Assembly (NCBI GenBank): GCA_037478855.1
Contig: JBBFLY010000009.1
Location: 1 to 56,970, forward strand
Reading direction: 5' to 3'
Length of the DNA: 56,970 bases
From: Rhabdothermincola sp037478855
GTDB lineage: Bacteria > Actinomycetota > Acidimicrobiia > Acidimicrobiales > Acidimicrobilacustridaceae
In this document: positions 1 to 7,610 of the stretch, piece after piece
Layout: each line of letters begins with the position of its first letter
Position numbering within the stretch: the stretch's first letter is position 1
Translations under genes and position numbers: made by a program
The notes under the pieces: generated by a model
Databases searched by the model: none
Seen by the model: the letters and a program-made list of their open reading frames with translations, nothing else
What the model was told of the DNA's origin: nothing

Positions 1-138
1 CGTCGACGACGTGACCACCTGCTCAACCGCAGAGGAAGGAGCCGGCATCGAAGTCGCCACCGACTCCCCCTCCCTGCTCCCGCCACCGCACCCGGCAACC
101 AGCACACCGAGCACCACCACGCCCGCCACACGACGCAT
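1..138 (-). CDS. Lipoprotein, N-terminal part only
   Basis: The frame opens at an ATG at 136-138 and runs off the left edge of the window, leaving 46 codons. They encode a classic lipoprotein signal: MRR, a hydrophobic core, then the lipobox LVAGC (predicted lipidated Cys near residue 17), followed by a Gly/Ser/Thr-rich linker. A strong ribosome binding site (GGGAGGCGGGG) sits directly before the ATG, and a plausible -35/-10 pair lies at 180-208. The mature domain is outside the window, so no function can be given. It would be exported and anchored on the outer face of the membrane. The next gene on this strand is a sugar epimerase, so a role at the cell surface is possible but unproven. Confidence 0.65.
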   Translation of the reverse strand, partial: MRRVAGVVVLGVLVAGCGGGSREGESVATSMPAPSSAVEQVVTSST

Positions 139-179
139 CCCCGCCTCCCGTCACTCCGCCAACGCCGATGCGGCCCCGG

Positions 180-208
180 AACCTACGAACCACCATCAGC
201 ACGCTCAA
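180..208 (-). promoter_or_regulatory. Predicted sigma70-type promoter of the lipoprotein
   Basis: On the minus strand TTGAGC (203-208) and TAGGTT (180-185) are separated by exactly 17 bases. Transcription would start near 173, giving a leader of about 35 bases that contains the ribosome binding site of the lipoprotein. This is the most complete -35/-10 pair I found in the window. Confidence 0.45.
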
Positions 209-302
209 CCCGACATCGGTCACACCCGACACATCCCGCGGTGCCGTGCCCACGATGTGCGCGGAACGCTCCCCGATCCCGCGGACCTCGCCCACCAGAC
301 AT

Positions 303-324
303 GCCCGCGGGCCCTCCCGCGGGC
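303..324 (-). terminator. Perfect GC-rich hairpin after the epimerase gene
   Basis: GCCCGCGGG (303-311), loop CCCT, CCCGCGGGC (316-324): a perfect 9-bp stem with a 4-base loop, 10 bases past the epimerase stop codon. No U-tract follows, so it would be a non-canonical terminator of the kind often assumed in high-GC actinobacteria. Confidence 0.45.
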
Positions 325-333
325 CCGCGACCG

Positions 334-1287
334 CTACGCCGGCCGCTGCGCGCGGAACCAGTCGAGGACGGCGGCGGTTCCCTCGTCAAGGCTTGTCCGG
401 GGTGACCACCCCAGGGTTTCGAGGGCCAGCGACGGGTCGAGCGCGGAGCGCTCGAGCTCGCCCGCCCGGGGCGGAGCGTAGACCGCCGGCGCGTCGACCC
501 CCGCGGCACGCGCCATCGACTCGTACAGCGCGTTCACCGAGGTCTCGACCCCGGTGCCGATGTTGAGCACCATCCCGTCGCCCGCGTGCATCGAGCGCAT
601 GAAGGCGTCGACCACGTCGGCGACGTAGACGAAGTCCCGGGTCTGCTCGCCGTCGCCGAAGATCGTGCAAGGCTCGCCCGACAGCAGGCGACCGGCGAAG
701 ATCGCCACCACACCCGCTTCCCCGTTCGGGTCCTGCCGAGGTCCGTACACGTTGGCCAGCGCGAGAGCCGTGAACGCCATCCCATGGAGGGCCTGGTAGC
801 AGTACAGGTAGTCGTCGACCACCTTCTTCGCGACCCCATAGGGTGACGTCGGGTGCTGGGGGTGATCCTCCCTGACCGGGAGCGCGTCCGGCGAGGGCTC
901 GCCGTAGATCGTTCCACCGCTGGATGCCACCACGATCTTGCGGGTCCCGGCGCGACGGGCGCCCTCCATCACCTGCAGGCTGCCGATGACGTTCACCTCG
1001 GCATCGAAGATCGGCCGGGCGACCGAGACCCGCACGTCTGCTTGCGCGGCGAGATGGAACGCCACCTCTGGCGCAACGGCCTCGATGAGCTCGACCAGGG
1101 CGCCGTCGCGAATGTCGAAGTGGTGGAACCTCACACGGTCGCCGTGTGCCCGGCGGGCTGGTTCGAGGTTGGCGAGGCTGCCGGTCCAGAGGCTGTCGAC
1201 GACGTCGACCTCATGGCCTTCAGCGAGCAGGCGGTCGACGAGGTGGCTGCCGATGAACCCGGCACCTCCGGTGACGAGCGTCCTCAC
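334..1287 (-). CDS. NAD-dependent nucleotide-sugar epimerase (GalE/SDR type)
   Basis: Extended short-chain dehydrogenase of 317 residues, predicted to epimerise an NDP-sugar, probably at C4 of UDP-glucose or UDP-glucuronate. The Rossmann motif TGGAGFIGSHL is at residues 6-16. The catalytic region reads SSGGTIYGEP followed by a YGVAKK motif (YxxxK), and FGDGEQTRDFVYV, typical of this family, lies in the C-terminal half. GTG start at 1287 overlaps the stop of the nucleotidyltransferase upstream (GTGA), so the two are translationally coupled. It is the last gene of the 8890-334 run of sugar genes and is followed by a hairpin. The family assignment is firm; the exact substrate is not visible in the sequence. 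Confidence 0.85.
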   Translation of the reverse strand: MRTLVTGGAGFIGSHLVDRLLAEGHEVDVVDSLWTGSLANLEPARRAHGDRVRFHHFDIRDGALVELIEAVAPEVAFHLAAQADVRVSVARPIFDAEVNVIGSLQVMEGARRAGTRKIVVASSGGTIYGEPSPDALPVREDHPQHPTSPYGVAKKVVDDYLYCYQALHGMAFTALALANVYGPRQDPNGEAGVVAIFAGRLLSGEPCTIFGDGEQTRDFVYVADVVDAFMRSMHAGDGMVLNIGTGVETSVNALYESMARAAGVDAPAVYAPPRAGELERSALDPSLALETLGWSPRTSLDEGTAAVLDWFRAQRPA

Positions 1288-2291
1288 GCTTCCTCCGAGG
1301 GTATGCGAGCGCCAAGTGCCTTGGTCCCCGGCTCGACGACCACCGCAGATCCCACCACCGTGAGCTCGTCGAGCACAGCGCCTTCACCGATCAGCGCGTC
1401 CGGTCCGATGATCGAGCGTCGGACGGTCGCCCCCTCACCGATGCGGGCACCCGGCAGAACGACCGAATCGACGACCCTCGCCCGGGGGGCGATCTGCGCC
1501 CCCTCCATCACGACGGAGTGCTCCACGATCGCGCCCGGGTCGATCGTGGCCGATCCGGCGAGCGCCGGCTCGGGCTCGCCCCGCACCCCGTCGATCAGAT
1601 CCAACTGCGCCTGCAGGTAGGCAGCAGGTGTGCCGGCGTCAACCCAGTAGGCGTCGCTCTGGAGCGCATACAGCGAGCGATCCGCGACCATCGCCGGGAA
1701 CGTCTCCCGCTCGATCGACACCCGCCGGCCTGCGGGGATGCGATCGAGCACTGAGGGCTCGAGCACGTAGGTGCCAGCGTTGATCCAGTGGCTCGGTGCC
1801 TCCCCCGGAGGGGGTTTCTCGATGAACGCCTCCACCCGCCCGTGCTCATCGACGGGGACGACCCCGTAGCGGCTGGGGTCGTCGACCGGGGTGAGCGCGA
1901 TGGTTCCCTCAGCGCGGTGCTCGCGGTGGAAGCGCCACAGCTCGGTGAGGTCGAGGTCCGTGAGCACGTCACCGTTCACGACGAAGAAGGTGCTGTCGAT
2001 GCCGCCTTCCTCCGCTGCGAACCGCACCGCACCTGCGGTGTCGAGCGGCTCACCCTCCACCGCGTAGTGCAGCCTGACGCCGGCGCACACGTCGCCGGGA
2101 TACGCCTCGAGGAACGCGTCGGGCCGGTAGCCGAGCGACAGGATGGCATCGGTGACCCCGTGCCGGCTCAAGGCATCGATGACGCGCTCGATCATCGGGC
2201 GGCCGACGATCGGAAGCATCTGCTTCGGGATCGTCGAGGTGAGCGGCCGGAGTCGGGTGCCGAAGCCGCCGACGAGGACGACCGCTCTCAC
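1284..2291 (-). CDS. Sugar-phosphate nucleotidyltransferase with left-handed beta-helix tail
   Basis: Makes an NDP-sugar from a sugar-1-phosphate and NTP. The N-terminal half has the nucleotide-binding motif GGFGTRLRPLT and the downstream lysine (IPKQMLP); VNGDVLTDLDL and IEKPPPGEAPSHWINAG are standard for the NTP_transferase family. The last ~90 residues contain hexapeptide-like repeats (GSATIDPGAIVEHSVVMEGA and so on), a left-handed beta-helix as in GDP-mannose pyrophosphorylase-like enzymes. 335 residues. GTG start, coupled by GTGA to the His-rich protein upstream and to the epimerase downstream. Mannose-1-phosphate guanylyltransferase or glucose-1-phosphate nucleotidyltransferase are both possible; base specificity cannot be read here. 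Confidence 0.85.
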   Translation of the reverse strand: MRAVVLVGGFGTRLRPLTSTIPKQMLPIVGRPMIERVIDALSRHGVTDAILSLGYRPDAFLEAYPGDVCAGVRLHYAVEGEPLDTAGAVRFAAEEGGIDSTFFVVNGDVLTDLDLTELWRFHREHRAEGTIALTPVDDPSRYGVVPVDEHGRVEAFIEKPPPGEAPSHWINAGTYVLEPSVLDRIPAGRRVSIERETFPAMVADRSLYALQSDAYWVDAGTPAAYLQAQLDLIDGVRGEPEPALAGSATIDPGAIVEHSVVMEGAQIAPRARVVDSVVLPGARIGEGATVRRSIIGPDALIGEGAVLDELTVVGSAVVVEPGTKALGARIPSEEA

Positions 2292-3088
2292 GGGGTAGAG
2301 GCGGCTGTCGTGGTGGGCGGGGGCGCATCCGACGGCGACGCCCCCGGGATGGTGACCGCACCGCCCGAGTCGGTCTCCGCCTCGATCACCGAGGTCGGCT
2401 GCGTGGAGCCGGCCGGGGCCACCGTCGTCGACGGTGACCCACCACCGGGAGCGTCGACCGGGTTCTCGAGGTTCGGCACGCTCGGCGGGCGTGGTACCTC
2501 CGTGCCGTCGGGCGCGATGGCGATCGTGATGGCCTTGCGATCTGCGTCCAGGCGCACCTTGCCGAAGTCCCGGTCGTAGATGACCGGCTCCGCGTTCGGA
2601 TCATCGGCGGGCCAGACGTAGACCCTCACGTTCGCCGGCTGACCGTTGCAGTCCATGCCGTTCTCGTACTTCGTGCCGTCCGGCATCGTGATCGAGGTCG
2701 ACCCGAACTTCACCCCGACCATCTCGCCCCACTTGGCGAGTGTGGCGTTCTTGCCACCATGGCTGTCGCTGAAGGGGTGGATGTGGATGAGACCATCGCC
2801 ATGGGTGTGGATGCCGGTGGTGTCGGCCTTGATGTCGACGAGCGGTGCCCCGAAGGCGTTGCACACGTAGAAGCCGTAGGCGTTGTGCCAGTGGTCTTTC
2901 GATGTGGGCGCCTCCGCGCTGGCCTGATCGAGCCCAGACTCTCCGCGAGCGAACATGATCAGCCCGAGGCCCAGCACCACGATCGCGAAGATCGCGAGGG
3001 GGAACGCGAGCTTGTGCTGGCGCGGTCGCACGGACGCCCCGGCTCTCGCCGCGCGCGCGACCTTCTTCGACGAGGATGCCCTGCCCAT
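2288..3088 (-). CDS. Membrane-anchored His-rich extracytoplasmic protein of unknown function
   Basis: 266 residues. A basic N-terminus (residues 1-26) precedes one transmembrane helix (about 28-47), so the rest should lie outside the membrane. The folded part has DHWHNAYGFYVC (65-76), then HTHGDGLIHIHPFSDSH (94-110), with six histidines in 17 residues and a second cysteine at 147 that could pair with C76. The last ~65 residues are Pro/Thr/Ser/Gly-rich and look disordered. The His cluster suggests metal binding, but I recognise no characterised family. It sits between a glycosyltransferase and a nucleotidyltransferase and is coupled to the latter (GTGA). It has no Shine-Dalgarno; a TAGCGT box lies 9 bases before the ATG. 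Confidence 0.8.
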   Translation of the reverse strand: MGRASSSKKVARAARAGASVRPRQHKLAFPLAIFAIVVLGLGLIMFARGESGLDQASAEAPTSKDHWHNAYGFYVCNAFGAPLVDIKADTTGIHTHGDGLIHIHPFSDSHGGKNATLAKWGEMVGVKFGSTSITMPDGTKYENGMDCNGQPANVRVYVWPADDPNAEPVIYDRDFGKVRLDADRKAITIAIAPDGTEVPRPPSVPNLENPVDAPGGGSPSTTVAPAGSTQPTSVIEAETDSGGAVTIPGASPSDAPPPTTTAASTP

Positions 3089-3097
3089 AGCGGGACC

Positions 3098-3103
3098 ACG
3101 CTA
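3098..3103 (-). promoter_or_regulatory. Predicted -10 box TAGCGT overlapping a stop codon
   Basis: TAGCGT on the minus strand starts with the TAG stop codon of the glycosyltransferase at 3101 and lies 9 bases before the ATG of the His-rich protein. No ribosome binding site is present in the 12-base gap. The box could give a near-leaderless internal transcript. Coincidence is possible for one site; the same arrangement recurs at 30527-30532. Confidence 0.3.
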
Positions 3104-4384
3104 GCCGCCACCGGCACGATTCTTCGCGCGGAGATCGAAGAACAGCCGCTCGTAGGCTTCAGCCACCGCCGTGGGCGACGCCCACGACTCCACGAAGCGC
3201 CGCCCGGCAGCACCCATGGCCTCCGCTTCGTCCGGTGCGTCCAGCAGACGCCGGATCGCCTTGGTGAACGCCTCGGCGTCGCCCGGTGGGACCGCCAGAC
3301 CCGCACCGGCCCGCTCGAGGGTCCTCGCCACCTCCGTCCCGGGGTCGACGCTGGCCACGATCGGCCGCCCCGCGGCGAGGATCGAATACAGCTTGCTCGG
3401 CACGCTGGCGAAGGCCAGCCCCTTCTTGAGGGGCACGACGTGCACATCCGCGGCGGCGAGCACCTCCGGCAGGCGCTCCTTGGGTTGCATGTCGATGAAG
3501 CGCACGTTCGGCATGCCGTGGGCGCGTCGCTCCAGGTCGGGTCGAGCAGCGCCCCCACCGTTGATCACGAACACCACGTCCGGCTCGTCGACCATCGCCG
3601 CGGCCGCGTCGAGGAGCAGATCGAGCGACTGCGAGAACCCGACGTTGCCCGCATACATCACCACCCGTCTGCCCTGCAGACCGTGTACCGCTCGGTAGTG
3701 GTTCTCCTTCGGTCCGGGCCTGATCCAGTCGGTGTCGACGAAGTTCGGGATGACGTGCACCTTCGCGGCCTGCCGTGCGGCGGCCCTCCCGCGCAGACCC
3801 CGGGTGATCTTCGCTCGGACGTTGCCGGCGAGATCGTCGGAGAGCACGGTGACGGCATCGGAGCGGCGGTACGCGAAGCGCTCGAGCCACTGCAGCAGGG
3901 CGATGAGCCGACGCCCCTTGACCAGGCCGAGCTCCACCGCGACATCGGGGAAGATGTCCTGGATGTTGAACACCAGCGGCACTCGGTGGAACCCGCTCAC
4001 CACCCAGCCGGCGAGTCCGAGGGTGAGCGGTGGCGACATGGCGAGGACCGCATCAGGCCGCGTCCCCGTCATCGCCACTGCGGTCGCCAGACCGGTGAAC
4101 CCGCCGAAAGCCACCGCGCGCGCCGGGATGTTGCGCTTGTCCGTGGGGAACGGGTGGATGCGGCTGACCCGCCCCCACTCGGCCAGCTCCGTGCGCACCA
4201 GCTGGCCCTCCCAGCCGGGCTCCACCGCGTGACGCTCGTACCACGGCAGTGAGGTGACGACGTGCAGCCGGTGACCGCGACGGACGAGCTCACCCGCAAT
4301 GCTGGTCATCACCTCCCCTGTCGGCGCCACGTCGGGGGTGAAGTGCGGGCAGATGACGGTCAGATCCAGCGGTCGGCGATCCAT
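3101..4384 (-). CDS. Glycosyltransferase family 4 (WbuB/WcaI-like)
   Basis: 427 residues with two Rossmann-like halves (GT-B). The N-terminus reads LTVICPHFTPDVAPTGEVM, typical of the WbuB-like branch that transfers N-acetyl-aminosugars to lipid-linked glycans. The middle contains VFNIQDIFPDVAVELG, and the donor-binding half has VVMYAGNVGFSQSLDLLLDA and a VPLKKGLAFASVPSKLYSIL segment, all hallmarks of that branch. It acts in the cytoplasm at the membrane. The ATG at 4384 overlaps the stop of the next glycosyltransferase (TGATG). Linkage and donor are unknown. Confidence 0.88.
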   Translation of the reverse strand: MDRRPLDLTVICPHFTPDVAPTGEVMTSIAGELVRRGHRLHVVTSLPWYERHAVEPGWEGQLVRTELAEWGRVSRIHPFPTDKRNIPARAVAFGGFTGLATAVAMTGTRPDAVLAMSPPLTLGLAGWVVSGFHRVPLVFNIQDIFPDVAVELGLVKGRRLIALLQWLERFAYRRSDAVTVLSDDLAGNVRAKITRGLRGRAAARQAAKVHVIPNFVDTDWIRPGPKENHYRAVHGLQGRRVVMYAGNVGFSQSLDLLLDAAAAMVDEPDVVFVINGGGAARPDLERRAHGMPNVRFIDMQPKERLPEVLAAADVHVVPLKKGLAFASVPSKLYSILAAGRPIVASVDPGTEVARTLERAGAGLAVPPGDAEAFTKAIRRLLDAPDEAEAMGAAGRRFVESWASPTAVAEAYERLFFDLRAKNRAGGG

Positions 4385-5556
4385 CAGCTCGCGCTCCTGG
4401 CCGAGGCGGCGATGGCCCGCCGGTACACCTCAGCCAGCCGCTGTGGTGCGTCACCCCGGCGGAGAGCGGCGGCGCGCGTGCTCGCTCGCCGAGCGAGCCC
4501 GGCGCGAAACCCCTCGTCGTCGAGCACCCGGCGGATCGCTCCCGCCCAGGCCTGCACGTCATCGGGTTCGAGCAGCTCACCGCCGTCGCCGACCACCTCC
4601 GGGAGGGCGGCCGCGTCGCTGGCGAGCACGGGACATCCCCGGACCATCGCCTCGATCACCGGCAAGCCAAAGCCCTCATACCGCGAGGGGAACGTTAGTG
4701 CCCTGGCCTCGCGGTAGAGCACGTCGAGATGTTCGACCGGGATTCGGCCCGTCCGGCGGACCTGCCGGCCGATGCCCAGCTCCTGGATGAGCCTGCGACA
4801 CGCGCGCTCGGAGGACCCGCTCCCCGCGGTGAGCACGAGCACGGACTCCGGATCCGACCGCACCGCCAGCGCGAAGGCTCGCAACAACGTCAGGTGGTTC
4901 TTGTGCGGATAGGTGATCGCCGGATACAGCAGGAACGGGCGATCGAGCAGGTCGTAGGCCCGCAGCACGTCCGCAGAGGGCACCGCGGACGTCTCGGGCG
5001 CCGGTGGCACCTCGGGCAGCACCGGGGTGATCCTGCTCGACGGCACGCCGAGTCGACGGGCGACGTCATCGCGCACCCACGCGCTCAGCGTGACGACCGC
5101 CGCCGCTGCCTGAACCGACCGGGGGACGGTGAGCCGCAGGTACGCGCGCTTGACCGGGTGGAAGTTCTCCGGGAGGACCCACGGTTGCAGATCGTGGATC
5201 GTGACGATCCCCGGCGAGGTGCGCACGACGGGCATCGTGCCACCCAGGTGGTGGAGCAGCGAGAGCCGCTCGCGTCGGGACCGCCACGCCAGCCACGTGC
5301 TCTCGGCCGCGACCCGAACCGCCTTGGAGCGGCCGGACACAGGTGCCACGACGCAACGCAGCTCCCGAGCCAGGTCGGGGTAGCTGGGGGCGAAGCGCTC
5401 GTTGACGAACAGCACGAGCTCCAGATCCTCCAGATCGCGTGCCTCGCGAACCCAGGCGCGCAGAAGTCCGATGGCGTACTCCTCGCTGCCACCGACGACC
5501 CCCGGGACCAGCCACAAGAGGTTCCATCCCACCCGGTGATGAGGGCGCGCGGTCAT
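4384..5556 (-). CDS. Glycosyltransferase family 4
   Basis: The open frame extends further upstream, but the ATG at 5556 (MTARPHHRVGWNLLWLVPG) is chosen because it overlaps the stop of the preceding gene (ATGA) and gives a normal 390-residue GT4 protein. Donor-side motifs are clear: PFLLYPAITYPHKNHLTLL, then TGRIPVEHLDVLYREARAL, SRYEGFGLPVIEAM (the E(x7)E motif), and LPEVVGDGGELLEPDD. WLVPGVVGGSEEYAIGLL is the acceptor-side glycine loop. It likely adds one sugar to the glycan built by the two neighbouring glycosyltransferases. Confidence 0.87.
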   Translation of the reverse strand: MTARPHHRVGWNLLWLVPGVVGGSEEYAIGLLRAWVREARDLEDLELVLFVNERFAPSYPDLARELRCVVAPVSGRSKAVRVAAESTWLAWRSRRERLSLLHHLGGTMPVVRTSPGIVTIHDLQPWVLPENFHPVKRAYLRLTVPRSVQAAAAVVTLSAWVRDDVARRLGVPSSRITPVLPEVPPAPETSAVPSADVLRAYDLLDRPFLLYPAITYPHKNHLTLLRAFALAVRSDPESVLVLTAGSGSSERACRRLIQELGIGRQVRRTGRIPVEHLDVLYREARALTFPSRYEGFGLPVIEAMVRGCPVLASDAAALPEVVGDGGELLEPDDVQAWAGAIRRVLDDEGFRAGLARRASTRAAALRRGDAPQRLAEVYRRAIAASARSAS

Positions 5557-6662
5557 CGTGCCGCCGCCTCCGCATACACCGCGGCGAGCGCCTCGGCCGT
5601 CCGTCGCCAGGTGAACGTCGCCGCCCGCGCCCGGCCCAGCGCGCCGAGCCGATCGGCGAGCGAACGGTCGGTGACGACGCGCTCCAGGGCGTGCGCGAGT
5701 CCGTCGACATCGCTCGGGTCCACCACGAGGCCGGCCTCGCCCACGACCTCCTCCGTCGCGGTTCCCGCCGAGGTGACCACCGGCGTGCCCTGCGCCATCG
5801 CCTCGAGCACCGGCAGCCCGAACCCCTCCCGCAGGCTCGGCAGGCAGAAGACCTCGGCGCCGGCATACAGCGCCCGCAGGTCCGCCGGGGCCACGAAGCC
5901 CAGCGCGCGCACCCGGTGACGCAGGCGTGGTCCGATGAGCCGATCGAGGCGCTCGTTCCAGCCCTGCGGTCCGGCCAGCACCAGGTCGAGGCCTTCGAGT
6001 TCCATCCGATCGAAGGCCTCGAGGAGCATGGGCAGGTTCTTGCGCGGCTCGATCGTGCCGGTCCACAGCACGTAGGGACGATCGAGGCCACGGGCCGCCC
6101 GGACCCGCTCGATCTCGGCGCGCTCGACCGGCTCGATGCGGATCCCCCACGGGACCAGCCGGATCCGGGAGGGGTCGAAACCGTTGGCCACGCAGTCGTC
6201 GATCGTGGCCTGCGAAGGAGCAGTGATGAGGTCCGCCTCCCGTCGGGTCAGGTCGATCGCCCTGCGGAAGAAGCGCAGACCGTGCCTGGTCACGTGATCG
6301 GGTTGGTGGAGGAAGCCCAAGTCGTGCACGGTGACCACCAACGGCGCGGAGCGGGGCGGAACGGCCATCCCGGTGGCGTGGATCACGTCGACCGGCCCGG
6401 TCGCTCGCTCCACCTTCGGCCAGCGCATCGCATGCCAGCTCTCGTAGAGGGCGAGGCGCCCCAGCGGCAGCATCCGCACCGCGATCTCCGGCTGCCACTC
6501 CGGCGGTGGTGGGTGCCGATGGCGCGCGCTCACACCGATCAGCTCGAGGTCGGTGTGGCGGACCATGGCGCTGACGGCATCGAGTGCCGATCGGGCGGTA
6601 CCACCGGGGACCTCGTGCCAGCACTGTTCGAGGGTGACCGCGACACGCAGCTGCCCGCCCAT
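5553..6662 (-). CDS. Glycosyltransferase family 4 (mannosyltransferase-like)
   Basis: 369 residues, GT-B fold. VTVHDLGFLHQPDHV is a segment of the acceptor half common in WbdA/MtfB-type mannosyltransferases. The donor half carries YVLWTGTIEPRKNLPMLLEA, LGFVAPADLRALYAGAEVF, SLREGFGLPVLEAMAQGTPV (E(x7)E motif), and EEVVGEAGLVVDPSD. It starts 9 bases after the UDP-glucuronate decarboxylase stop and overlaps the next glycosyltransferase by ATGA. Three GT4 genes in a row with overlaps indicate one operon building an oligosaccharide. Sugar specificity is not readable. Confidence 0.87.
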   Translation of the reverse strand: MGGQLRVAVTLEQCWHEVPGGTARSALDAVSAMVRHTDLELIGVSARHRHPPPPEWQPEIAVRMLPLGRLALYESWHAMRWPKVERATGPVDVIHATGMAVPPRSAPLVVTVHDLGFLHQPDHVTRHGLRFFRRAIDLTRREADLITAPSQATIDDCVANGFDPSRIRLVPWGIRIEPVERAEIERVRAARGLDRPYVLWTGTIEPRKNLPMLLEAFDRMELEGLDLVLAGPQGWNERLDRLIGPRLRHRVRALGFVAPADLRALYAGAEVFCLPSLREGFGLPVLEAMAQGTPVVTSAGTATEEVVGEAGLVVDPSDVDGLAHALERVVTDRSLADRLGALGRARAATFTWRRTAEALAAVYAEAAAR

Positions 6663-6671
6663 GACGGCGTG

Positions 6672-7610
6672 TTAGCGGCCGAGGAGCTGACGGAAGTAGG
6701 CCACCGTCCGTCTGATGCCCTCACGCAGGTCGACCTCAGGCTGCCAGCCCAGGCGCTCCCGGGCGAGCGTGAGGTCAGGTCTGCGCTGACGTGGATCGTC
6801 GACCGGCAGCGGCAGCTGGACGATCTCCGAGGACGACCCGGTGATCTCGAGGACCAGCTCGGCTAGCTCGCGCACGGTGAACTCCCCGTCGTTGCCGATG
6901 TTGATGGGGCCGGTCTCCTCCGAGTCGAGCAGCGCCAGGAACCCCCGGACCTCGTCATCGACGTAGCAGAAGCTCCTGGTCTGGCTGCCGTCGCCGTAGA
7001 TCGTGATGGGCTCGCCACGCAATGCCTGCACGATGAAGTTCGAGACCACGCGGCCGTCCGCCTCCCGCATCCGGGGACCGTAGGTGTTGAAGATCCGCAC
7101 GATGCGCACATCCACCCCGTGATAGCGGTGGTACGCCATGGTCATGGCTTCGGCGAACCGCTTGGCCTCGTCGTAGACGCCGCGCGGGCCGACGGGGTTG
7201 ACGTGTCCCCAGTAGGCCTCCGGCTGGGGGTGCACCTCCGGGTCGCCGTACACCTCGCTGGTCGAAGCCAACATGAACGTCGCATGCTTGGACTTGGCCA
7301 GCCCAAGGCCGTTGTGCGTTCCCAGACTTCCCACCTTGAGGGTCTGGATCGGCATCTCGAGGTAGTCCTTGGGTGACGCGGGACTGGCGAAGTGCAGCAC
7401 CGCATCGACCGGCCCGGGGACCCACAGGTACTGGCTGACGTCGTGCCTCACGAACGTGAACCCGTCGACGCCGAAGAGGTGCTCGATGTTGGCGACCGAT
7501 CCGGTGACCAGGTTGTCCACGGCGACCACCTCGTCACCCCGGGCGAGCAGGTGCTCGACGAGATGTGAGCCGAGGAAGCCCGCGCCCCCGGTGACGACGA
7601 TGCGGGCCAT
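6672..7610 (-). CDS. UDP-glucuronate decarboxylase (UDP-xylose synthase)
   Basis: Converts UDP-glucuronate to UDP-xylose with bound NAD. 312 residues, the usual length of the single-domain enzyme. GGAGFLGSHL is at residues 8-17; LASTSEVYGDPEVHPQ and the catalytic YxxxK motif (GVYDEAKRFAE) follow, then RIFNTYGPRM and YGDGSQTRSFCYVDD. The ATG at 7610 is preferred to more upstream codons because it overlaps the stop of the UDP-glucose dehydrogenase gene (TGATG) and begins directly with the Rossmann strand. The two genes together convert UDP-glucose to UDP-xylose in two steps, which implies a xylose-containing surface glycan. Confidence 0.92.
   Translation of the reverse strand: MARIVVTGGAGFLGSHLVEHLLARGDEVVAVDNLVTGSVANIEHLFGVDGFTFVRHDVSQYLWVPGPVDAVLHFASPASPKDYLEMPIQTLKVGSLGTHNGLGLAKSKHATFMLASTSEVYGDPEVHPQPEAYWGHVNPVGPRGVYDEAKRFAEAMTMAYHRYHGVDVRIVRIFNTYGPRMREADGRVVSNFIVQALRGEPITIYGDGSQTRSFCYVDDEVRGFLALLDSEETGPINIGNDGEFTVRELAELVLEITGSSSEIVQLPLPVDDPRQRRPDLTLARERLGWQPEVDLREGIRRTVAYFRQLLGR

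Noticed and set aside
5557..6624. Extension of the 4384 glycosyltransferase to 746 residues
   Set aside because: The extra 356 residues are the neighbouring glycosyltransferase gene read in another frame; the start at 5556 overlaps the previous stop in the usual way.
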